From positions 2,733,001 through 2,797,000 of the forward strand of contig CM018032.1 of the NCBI GenBank assembly GCA_008638375.1: a DNA stretch of 64,000 nucleotides, in the 5' to 3' direction. Source of the stretch: Nyssa sinensis (Eukaryota > Streptophyta > Magnoliopsida > Cornales > Nyssaceae). How positions within the stretch are numbered: position 1 is the first letter of the stretch; each line of letters opens with the position of its first letter. Below, one piece after another: positions 34,901-46,862 of this stretch. The position numbers were made by a program, and so were the translations under genes. The notes beneath the pieces were generated by a model. That model did not search any database. It saw only the letters and a list, made by a program, of their open reading frames with translations, and was not told the DNA's origin.

Positions 34901-37900
34901 TCTTAAGGAATACAGAGTTTTTATTGAATTTTAGTCTTGTTCTATTTATCTGTTGCCTATCAATCATCAACATAGATGAACTAAGAGAGGATATTATGAA
35001 GTTTTTGAACTAGAAGTGTATATTTAAAATAAATTGAGAAATGATCAAATATTTTGTAGTATGTAAAATATTGATAAGTAAAGCCAATTAGAAGTTTCTG
35101 TTGATGACATTGTTTTCTCCTGTTCCATTGAGAATTGTCATGAAAATATTATTTTTCTAATTGGACTGCTCGACTGGTTTCATATTTGCACTGGCCGTCT
35201 TTTGATTCCTTGGGTAGAGAGCTCCTTCCTCCGAGAATTCTTCAATTGTATTTAAGTGCAACCTCCCCAGCCTTCAAAATATGTAGTCCTTTAGATTATT
35301 TGACCATGGTTTAAATAATGGTTCCTTTGGTAATTTCTGGGATGCAATTTCTCTTTCCTTAAATTATGAGACCACTGTGTACATTATAATTCCTTTGGTG
35401 ATTTCTGGTATGCATGTTCTCTTTCTGTAGAGAATCTGCAGGTATGTCTAATAAGCTGAATTGCATGTCTCAGGGAGAGATGTAGCATGTGTCGATTGGT
35501 TATAGCCATGGCACCAGTTCTACTGTTGTGATTTGTGAATTTGGTAAATCGAGATATTCATAATCATGCTGATTCTAAATAGACGTGGTATCTGAGAATA
35601 GGAAGAATACTTGGATCCATCAGAGTATTGTTTTAAAACATTTGAATGCTGAATTCATGGATCTTGCATTTTGGCAAGTTTTCTGATCTGTGGTGGAATG
35701 GTGACCTAGTAGCTTCTGTGCTGTTTCATTTTGCTGATAACATCTATTGAAATTGAACTCTATTCACACATTGTTGCTTGTAATTGTAGATTAAATATCA
35801 CTCTCCTGAGGAAGAAATAGCTTTTGGACCTGGTTGTTGGCTTTGGGACTATTTACGAAGAAGTGGAGCTTCTGGGTTTTTGCTTCCACTCTCTGGTGGG
35901 GCTGATAGCTCCTCTGTAGCTGCTATTGTCGGCTGCATGTGTCAACTTGTGGTAAAAGGTCAGTTTTTGTCCTAACATGTTGCAGGTTCTTTGTACTGTA
36001 CCTAATAGTTCATTTCCAGCCAACTCATGGTTAATTAATTTTGGTCCCACATGTTGTATCTTTTCTTGAGTAATGGTTGTTTCAGAATGAATGACGTTGT
36101 TATCTCTCTCTACCACCCCTATTCTAATGCCTATGAAGCACTAAAGACGTTTTGTAAGAGAATGAATGTTCTCTCATCGATCCAGTAGATTCATTTCTGT
36201 ATCCCACTGGTGTGCATCCAGTGGCAATTAAACTTGGGTGCTTTAACCATTTAACCACGTGGCATGACTTTCCATTTATCTTTTGATAAGTATGATACAC
36301 ACACCCACTTCTCAACCGGGGCTTGAACCATGTGCCTCCTCGTTTGGAAGTAGCAGGAGATACCACACAACCTAACAGCTGGTGGTTTGTGGATATGATG
36401 ATTGTTGGCCAGTCAATTTCAACATCTTTGATTTTAACAAAAATGTACTAAGATAATTGGACTAATTGGAAGGCCAGACTCTTAATTGGCCAATCCTAAA
36501 CTCAGGGTCTCCCGTATTTCATAATTTATATACTATCAATCTGGAATACCAAAGAGTTTTAGCAATCTAACTAATATGAGTTTGGCTGGCACAAATATTT
36601 AGACACAGTGATACTTATTTTCGGAGCAACAGGTGCTAACCTCTACCCATTATGTGGTTCGGATCTTTGTATGATTAATTACACATTGTCATCATGTGGA
36701 CTACAGGATTGTTATGCCATTCTGATTGATTACGGCCAAAAAGTTTTGAGGCAGAACAACCAGCTCTTTTCTGTCTCAGAAATCTCAATAAGTATCCTGA
36801 ATATTCTGATTATAATTTATTAATTACTTTGCACATGTGCATGCAGAAATCGCAAACGGGGATGAACAAGTCAAAGCTGACGCTATAAGAATTGGCCAGT
36901 ATACTGATGGACAGTTTCTGACTGACAGCAAAGAATTTGCAAAGCGCATATTTTATACAGTATTCATGGGATCTGAAAATAGGTACGTATCTCTTAGCAA
37001 AACTAAGTTTGTCACTTTCACTTGACTTTGTATGTGCTTGGTGTAATTATACGGGGGCCATTACTTGGTGCAATGGTAAATGATCAATGCTAACACGTGT
37101 GAAAACACAGGCTTCAGTTTAATGGTAGCAATTTGTGCTGGTAATGTAGGAGGTTTGGTCTAGTCCAGTCTTTCCCTCCCAGCACTTCTCATTGGGAAAA
37201 CTAATGAAAGTTAGATAAAGAAGTTGCAATAAGAACTAACACTAGACTTCTTCCCCCCTTTCTATTTTCCTCTCTCTTGTTTGTGCTTCCACCCAGGCTT
37301 TTCATTTTGTTTTATAGAGACCTGAGATTTTTTTTTTTTTTATAAGAATTCATATAGTAAGGTAAGGCACTCACATTGAGTAATGGCTTGGCATAACTAC
37401 ATATTTTTGTGTTTGTCTTTTCATTAATTCAACTCGACTTAACTCAACAAAGCCTTATCCCAATTTTTTTATATAAATCAATAATTTCATTAAAAGAGCC
37501 AAAAGCAATGGTGCCACCCATGCACGCGTGACGTATACCTATCAATCACAAAAACCATTTTCAGCTTGTCCAAAAACTTTAAAAAGAATCGAATTATATT
37601 GAATAGCTTTGTACACTCAAAAAAAAAAAAAAAAAATTTATGCAATGGAAACCTTTCCTGGACAATCAAGGAATGTTCTTTCTCTTCCTGTCCCTCTAAG
37701 TGCACCATAAAATATAAAGTGAGGTTCCGTCCCAGACATGACTATCTATTTGATGCCTACAACTCCCCAGCCAGCATATTAACAAGTTGCCCACATTCCT
37801 TGGCATAACCCACTCAATACCAACAAGTGAGAATAACAAGCTCTATAGGATCCACATTGCCTTGCAATGTAAAAACAAATGATTAACAGTCTCCTCTGCT

Positions 37901-40836
37901 TCATGCATATGCAATAGTGATTATTCACTAATTGAACTCTTCTCTTCAAGTTGTCAATGGCGAGGATAGACTCCAATGTCGCCACCCAGACAAAGAAAGC
38001 TACTTTATAGGGCACCTTAATCTTCCAAATGCTCTTTGCAGGAAAAATTGTTGCCCCACTTGACATCAACACCTCATGGAGTGAACACACAATAAAATCC
38101 CTCCACTAGTGACCCCCCATCTCATCTTATCCTCCTCACCCACCCTCCCTAGGTGTTCCATCCCCGCACCCTACCCTGTACGGAGTACGTGGATGCGACC
38201 GACCATAAGGCCTTAAGACAATCGAAATAGGTTGCATCTCTTAAGTGATTAATTAAATTGGCAGCAGAATCATTCATTAAGTTTTAAGTTTGGAATAAAA
38301 TTGATGATGCTACCACATCTGGTTGAGCAAAACTAAACATTAGCTACATAGTTCATACATAAAGTTTCTTAAGTACATCTAGATGAGAAGCCGATATGCC
38401 TTTTACAAATGACCGTCTAGTACAAAAGACATCCCATAGTCCGTACACTCCCATATCCATTCATCATTTCAAAAACTTCAGAAAGTCACTGAGGAACTTC
38501 TCATTCTTCATCCATAGGATCATCTCCTGTAGAAGGGTGAAAGTAACTAAAGTGAGTTTCACTAAGTTCTGTGAGAGTTCTACAACATGCCAGGGTTTGA
38601 AAACTGCTTATATAGTTCGTCATTGAAATATTATACTCTTCAAGAAATAGAGATAGTCAAATCCAAATGATATTTAAGTCAAAATGATAGAGAATTCAAT
38701 GATAATGCCATGTATTTTCAAATCCAGTCAAATATTCAAAGAAAGTAACTTAATTCGATAATCAATAGTCCATATGTAATAATTTGATAATCAATAGTCC
38801 AAATGTAATTCAAAATCCATGCCATAATTCATTCATATATCATAGTTCGTTATTTCATTTCAATAATTCAATATTCGATGTAAATCATATTCTATATCAT
38901 GGTTCGATATTCTAATGTTCTTTCATATATGTTCAAAGTCATAACTTCGATAAAACTACTTTTATAGTCAACAAATTAGAACCTCGTTGACTAAGATTGA
39001 TATCCGATGGAACTAGTTTATAATGCTGATCAGTGTGGCTCGTTACTAATATACCCATGGTTAAGGTTCAATGTGATTCGATAAAGTCATAACTTGTTCG
39101 AAAATGACTAATCATAGAAGTCCAAGCAAATCAAAATGCATCAAATTCAAAACCAAAGTCAATAATGTCCAATTGCAAATTTAGTGGTCAAATCAATATT
39201 TATATGTTCAATAATGAGTCAAAACTGAATATCAAATGATTAAGAAAATCATATGATATCTTGAAATATCATAGTATCTAGGTAGATCAGAAGGTTCCAA
39301 ATAATAAGTTCAATAAGGATCTCAATGTTCAATGATTCAAACCATTTCATGTCATAGATATAATTCACAATTTATATTTCTCAAAATCATAGATAACAAT
39401 ATTTTATTAATGCATTGCTTTCAAATTCCCTTTGAGTACTTATATTATATGACATAAATCATATATGAATTCAGTACATATATCTATATCCAAAAACCAC
39501 CTTAACATGGCATGAAATACTCACTTAAGGTTCAGGAACTCAGGCTCAAGTCCTTCTCTGAGTTTGGGGTTCCTATAACAGTGATTAAATTTGTATTAAA
39601 TACTTGTTCAAGCACTATATTGTCTAATTCACTATCTTAGAGGCCTAATTAGCTTAAACAGACCTCATGTTTGAGTCTAGAAGGCCCAAAAACCTTAGGG
39701 TAGGACCCCTCGTTGTCATTGGAGTTCATAGCTTAACCATGTCCTTGGAACACATTTGAAATTATTTCTTTTGTTATTGCAGACTTATTAGAGTCTTATT
39801 TGCCAAAATGGACCCTTCCAGTGGATCCAGAATGTTAAAAAATGCTAAAATAACATTTTTTTTGTCGATAAAATTTGCCTAAAATAGCAAAGTACAAATC
39901 TGTCGAAAAGATTGACCTATTTGCAATTTCATAGAATTAGGTCAGCATTTTGTAATTTTGAAAGTTAACTAATTTGTAATTAGGTCAAATATTGCTCACA
40001 GTTCCACAATTTGTCAAAATTCAATTTCTTACCGCGTGGTCAAAACAGGCCCTATCCTCAATTCAGGGGTTATCCAGAATAGGGATAACCCTATTCCTGA
40101 TTTATGGTTTATTAACCCTGTATCCAAATAGGGTAATTAGGGTTTTTAATTAAGGGCCAAAACGAAAAAGTTTCGGGTCAACCCATTATTGTGCCCGGGT
40201 TGGGTCTGACCCAACCCAAAGGATTGTCTTCTCCTGTGATGGTCTCCGAAATCTGGAAAACTAGATTTCTCAACTCCATTTTTTATGTGGTTTTCAAGGT
40301 CCTCTTTTGATCTAAATACATAATAACATCATTCTAAGCCATTTAGAACCATTTTGGCGTAACGGAATGGATTGAAACAATCAGAATCGTGAAATCCGAA
40401 TTTTTTTATTTTCACTCTACAAGTGTACCAAATTGGTCCGTTCTTGGACCATTCTCTTTCTCTTTCAAGTTTCAAAGGGCCCATGGTTCCAAAACAAAGC
40501 TTAACACCCGTAATTGAGTTATTTTATCATCTTTGAACCAAAATGGCTCATTGATTTTGCATTGTGACCCTTGGTTAGTGTATTTTAAGGTCTTATAGTT
40601 AAATTTGAGCCTTCCTTTCATGCATGCAGTTGGTTAGACCTTGGTGGGTTGGTCATGGGGGTCACTGTGCATGGGCCGTTTCCTAGGGTTTTTGAACCCA
40701 TTTCTTATATCAAACTTACTTAAAAATTACACAGAAACAATATGAAAGGAAGAGAAGGAGCTCTAACCTAGTTTAGAAGGTTTGAATTTTAACTTCTTCT
40801 CTTTCTTTCTCTACTTTTCTCTCTATAATTCCCACC

Positions 40837-40881
<45 letters not shown>

Positions 40882-43800
40882 CCACGAAATTCACTCTCTT
40901 TAAGTTTGTATAGTTGTGGGAAATCAGAAATGAAGGGAGATAGGGTCCTTGTGTTTTAGGATAGCTTTCACTTGACACATGAAGAGAAAATCCACCATGC
41001 CCACTCTTTTGAGAGCTCAAGAATGGGCTGAGTAATCTAATTATCTTAGAGGAGATTTCCAGATTTTATCTGCTTGTACGCAGTGGTGGTTGATGGGATT
41101 TTCCCATCATTGCACGTATATATATATTTATATATATATATATATATCTATATATGGCATAAATATGTCTTGTTTTATCTATGTACATGTCCCATATTTC
41201 ATGTGCATTGATCATGCCCATACATCATCATACTATCATCATGCATAACTATCATACAAATTTAGCTTAGGGACCTTAACTCTCAATTTAGTTCACTTGT
41301 GCACTATTTCCCTCTCACAAGCATAATTCCTTAATGAGTTAATTTGTTAATTAACACTAATTTAAAGTTTTGCCACATTGTAATAATCGTTATTATTTAA
41401 TCATATTTTTTAAAGAATTATCATCACTATCGACTAAGTTCAGTTATGCACTAATGTCATCTTACCCCTTTTAGTTAGTGCTAGTAATCATTGTAATTAG
41501 GATGGAATATTACATTAGGCTTGGAGCTAGTCAATATCCCGAATAAAGAGGCTACAGAGACTAACTCATGCACATGTCATGCCAAAATTTAACTTGCATC
41601 CCATCACCTATCTCAAAATTGACATATAGAACAAAATTCTGCTAGATCTTCCAAATACCCTTGCATAAACCCACCCCAAAGGACATATTTATATCTCCTG
41701 AACCCAATGACCCACCCCAAGAAAATTCTTACTTCCTTTCCACCACCCTCCTCCACAATCACTTCTCCAACAAAGCCTAATTAAACACCTTCAAGCTTCA
41801 GCCCCTTAGCTAACTTTTTTCTCATAAGCTAGGAATGTGAAGACAGACATAAAAGTAAGTAGGAAGGCTTTCTAAAGTACTCTTAATTAGAGTAAACATT
41901 CCCCCTTCCAACAAATATTGTCTCTTTTACCCCAGTAGCTTTCGTTGGAATCTTTCTTGGTGCAACACAAAAGTAACCACAAAGAAACCCTAAACACAAT
42001 CTCAATTATTCTCAATATTTTATTATTCAATATCGAAAGCTGCTTCAAAAAGAAACTTAACCCCATTAGTTATCGGGGATATTCCCAACTCATAAGAAAA
42101 GTAAATAAAATCCCTAAAATTATGGAGAGTTAAAAAATAAAATAAAATTCCTATAATTATGGCAGCCCAAAAATATGATAGAATCTCAAAATTAATTCTC
42201 AAGTTCGGTCTTCTTGCGCTACGCCTGTAGTAGGTGCGGAATTCCCTAGCATCATGATTCCCATCAACTCTCCCTCGTTGAAAAGAACTCGACTCCAACG
42301 AGTGATGATGGTGGTAACTCTCCAAAAGATCTGGGTCATGGTGGCATAACTCGTCTGTAGCATGACTTTAAATAATGACAGTTATGTATCATATTGGCTG
42401 TTACATATCAATTTTTGACCCTTTGATACTGTTATAGGCCAATATATCGGTGTGACCAAAATTCATAGCCGTATCGGTCGATACCGTTACATATTAGCCA
42501 TTATGCCTGTTACAGTTTTTTCAATTTACGTATCACATTTGTCAACATCTGTTTTGCTAAAATGGACTCTACCATTGAGTTCGGAACGTTGGAAACCTTA
42601 TAATAGCCCCCTTTGGGATTTAATTGGTTGTTGATAAATTTAAATTATTTATTAATTCAATTTTCCAAATACACTAAGTACACACACACACACACGTATA
42701 TATATACATATATTCTAGATGTAATCATTTATAGCAACATCAAAGTTGCTTAGTGAGTTGAACTTCACCTTTCCTTTACTAAGTCGCGAGTTCAAAAGCC
42801 ATTTTGTGGCATGCCCTTTATATTTTTCATTTCTTTACAATGTATATATAATTTCATTAAGTCTTAGTCACTAGCCACCGTTGTGGCTCAGTGGTTTGAA
42901 TCCCCACTATCCCATACGCTACCAAGGTTTGACGCTCGGCCCGAACCCGAATCCAGACCCGTGCGGCCCGACCCGCATAGGGTCATCCCCTTCCTCCTCC
43001 AACACGCTACAGTGACCCAAAAACCCTAGAATTGTTCTCTTATTTTCCTACTATTTTTAATCCTTTTTTCAACCTAAATCTATCATAAACACTTGGTTTT
43101 GACGATTGATTGTCATTCAAGTCATTAGATCGCATCAAAACTTCTCAGATTCCATGGAACAAAACTTCCCTTCATCACCTGCAACTTCAATTTTCTTGGT
43201 TATTTCTTGACCATTTTCCTTGGTTTTTTCTCTCTCTAGATTCATCATTTTCAATTCTCTTTCAGCCCCTATAGGTGAAAGGTTACTTGGTTTTGATTTT
43301 TAGAACACCACAATTCACATTTCAAGTGTCGTTAGTGGCATTTTTGCTATTTTCTAATGGATTCTCGCGGTTTTCTTCGATTTTCCCTTGTTTTCTCACA
43401 TTATTATTCATACACGATAATAATTTAGTCATAAAACAGAGAACAAGACCTTACCTATGTTTGAGTTTCATAGGTCCTTCAATGGTGGTTCTCTGCCTCC
43501 TCTCTCTTTGCTGCATCTTCTTCACGCATTCATCTCTCTCTCTCTCTCTCTCTCTCTCTGGTTGTACATTAGAGAATTTGAGATCACAGCACACATTATA
43601 CATAGATAGATTCTAATCTACTAGGCGGTGCATGGGTGGCTTCCATGCCACTCCATTTAGTCTCCTACTACCAACTTGTGTTTGAGGTGTCCTCCTCTCA
43701 AGCCTTAGCTTCAGGTTTTGCCATCTCCACCTTAGTTAATTTAAAATTCCAGTTTCATCTCTCATAGGAACACATATTGAATATACATATTCATATGTAT

Positions 43801-46800
43801 GCTTCACACAGCTAAGTTACAAGTGTAATACCTAGTTAAAATTTCCCACTTCATATTGTATCGCCACCTCACACATGAGGTGTTGTTAAGCTGTCATTAT
43901 TTCACTAGTTTACATGTATAAAATAGTTGATTATATACATATTTTTTCATTTTTTGAATTTTAATGGTGTCAATTATTACAGAAGTCCCAATATTACTGT
44001 CTTAGAATTGTGCCAAAATAGACAAGGTAACATTTTGGGCTCACATGTTTCTCATTGGATATCTATTTGTCAAACTATGCTCCTAAAATACCTATTTATT
44101 TCATAAGTCCACACAACTTTATGATTAAAGTTACATAATGTAGACCTAAGAATTTAAATAGAAGATCGGGGAATTACACATTTCAAGTACATGGCTTTTC
44201 TCACTATCCCATGTGGGGCAAAATGGAAAAGTTGAAGGATATGAAGCATTATAAAAGGAATCCATGAGCTTCCTTTGACTATATTATTATCTATTGAGCA
44301 CACCTTTTAATAAAGTGCTTTTAAATTATAAAAGTTGAAAATAGTTTTTTAAAAAATTATACACAACATGGGCTCTTAGGGTTTCTAGACCGGGCGGTTT
44401 CTTGAACCATCAATGGTTCAATTAAACCACTGGTCCAACCACCGGGTTGGACCTTTTTTTTTTCTTATTTATAAAAAATGGTTTTATTTGCAAGCACCTT
44501 TGAGACATTAAACCGACCGGACTGTGTACGGGTTCACGGTTTTTCAGGTCCAACTGGCTGGTCCAATCCAAATTTTAAAACATTGCCTTTTTAAATTATA
44601 AATGTTGAAAACAGTAAAATAAAATTACGACATCGTAGGGTTTCTAGACCGGGCAGTTTCTTGAACCGTCAATGGTTCAATTAAACTGCTGGTCCCGCTG
44701 CCAATTTGGATTTCTTTGCAAGTGGTTTTGAGATATTAAACCGAATGGACTTTGAACCGGTTCGGGATTCTTCTGATCCGATTAGCTGGTCCTTTCTGAT
44801 TTTTAAAACATTGGTTGTAAGCTTTACTTTCTGGAAATTTTTCAAAACTTTACAAACAGTTACAGGGTTTGTTTCTTGCAGTTCTGAAGCCACAAAGACA
44901 AGGGCAAAGGTGCTGGCAGATGAAATTGGCTCGTGGCATCTTGATGTTTGCATAGACGGTGTTGTGTCTGCCCTGCTCTCTTTGTTTCGAACACTTACTG
45001 GAAAGCAACCACGCTATAAGGTAAAAGGGGTGAAAATGCTCTTGCTACTATTTTCATATTGTCTGTCTGTACCCTTTTTTTCCTCACAACCACTTTGATT
45101 CTCAGTTGTGATTAAAATCTTAGCATTAGCATGTATCTATCTTTTCAAACAGATCTAAACATTATGTGATTTAGGTGATTGTTCTTTCTTTATTTTCTGG
45201 CGTTTCACGTGATATGTCTGATTACCATTTTGTTGATGAGATTGAATGCATTGCTGGCGAACTGGGTGTGACCATTATCATATTGATTGGGCATTTTAAA
45301 TTTTTAAGTAATTGTTTGTGTGGTTCTGTTTTAACAGGTAGATGGGGGATCAAACATTGAAAACTTAGGATTGCAAAACATTCAAGCTCGAATCAGAATG
45401 GTGCTAGCATTTATGTTAGCATCACTCATGCCTTGGGTTCATAACAAAGCAGGTTTCTATCTGGTGTTAGGTAGCTCCAACGTAGATGAAGGATTGCGTG
45501 GTTACCTAACAAAGGTATTATAGATTTTTCACATCTGTTATAAATGAGAAATTGCATACTTGATATAACACATCTGTTATAATTGAGAAATTGCATACTT
45601 GATATAACAGGTTTTTGGATCTTGAGTGAACTAATCTTCTATGTTTCTGACCTTGGTTATGCTGCTAACCTAAGCTATGCTCAGATAGATTGGAACTGAA
45701 AGTCAGTCTCTTTGAAAATTCTCTTCAAGAACTTGGATTTTCGTTCAGCAGGGTCAAATCTAGAAGAAAGTTAACAAATCCTAAGTCAATATGGGGATCT
45801 CCCTTGGCCTTTATAATGTTAACATGACTAATAGCTCATCTGTCCCAATATAATTTTTTTTTATTTGAATTCCATTTAATCTCTCTTTGGCAGTATGATT
45901 GCAGTTCTGCAGATATAAATCCAATTGGAAGTATTAGTAAGCAGGACCTTCGAACATTTCTGCGATGGGCTGCCACTCATCTTGGTTACTCGTCTTTGGC
46001 AGAAATTGAAGCTGCTCCACCTACTGCTGAACTGGAACCCATACGGTCCAATTACAGTCAGGTATATCATTTAGTGTACTTCCTCACTGTTAAGTTATGG
46101 TGATTTCTTCTTCTTGCATACGGCAGAGAATTTTCTGTTTCTGCATGTTCTGAGTTTGTCCTGACCTTTTATGCTAGGAACTTCGTTCTTTTTTATTCTT
46201 GGCTTAAATTGTCTGTTTTTTTTTTGTCTCCCTCCAAATTTTCAATGTTAATCTTCTGCTTCTTCCACCCCCCCTCCCTCTTTCAGGCTCTGCTTTTATA
46301 TTAGTTCTCAAGAATGTTCTTGTTTAAAGATACTCAAGTCTCAAGCGACCCAACCCATGGGGTTGGATGAGTTGGCAAGAGGCTTGAGTAATATCCTCAA
46401 GGTCCCAAGTTCAACTCCCACCCCAATGGCCACTTGCCTATTAAAAAAAAAGGAAGTCTCAAGGGACCCATGGTCTTTAGATTCCCAAAAGGAGTTGAAA
46501 GATCACAATGAGATCACTCAGTCCTTTTTTCCGTTCTTAAAATATCGAGAATTGAACCCTTAATCAGCCCTTCCTTTTAGATGATGCCATGCCACCACTT
46601 GTCTACTATGCTAGGCTTTGGCATTTATGGTTTACGTCCATCTTATGAACCACAAATACTTACAAGGTAGCTATATCTATATCGGATACTGATATTCCTT
46701 GGATATTCATGGAATTCATGTTTGAAACTTTCCAAATGTATTTGAAAATGAATTTTTTTAAATTCCGGACATGTATTTAATACTCGGATAATTTGAAAAC

Positions 46801-46823
46801 GTCTTTAACATTGAGTTGCTACA

Positions 46824-46862
<39 letters not shown>

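Noticed and set aside
42023..42325. 100-codon minus-strand ORF with a His run and a hydrophobic stretch
   Set aside because: It lies in NAD synthetase intron 7 amid repeat debris, with no splice or promoter context and no recognised motif.
42880..42930. tRNA-like box A (TGGCTCAGTGG) followed by a box-B-like motif
   Set aside because: The boxes are directly adjacent and no cloverleaf can be drawn, so neither a tRNA gene nor a SINE is supported.
44706..45098. 130-codon ORF as a separate gene
   Set aside because: Its second half is NAD synthetase exon 8; the first half is intronic repeat read through by chance.
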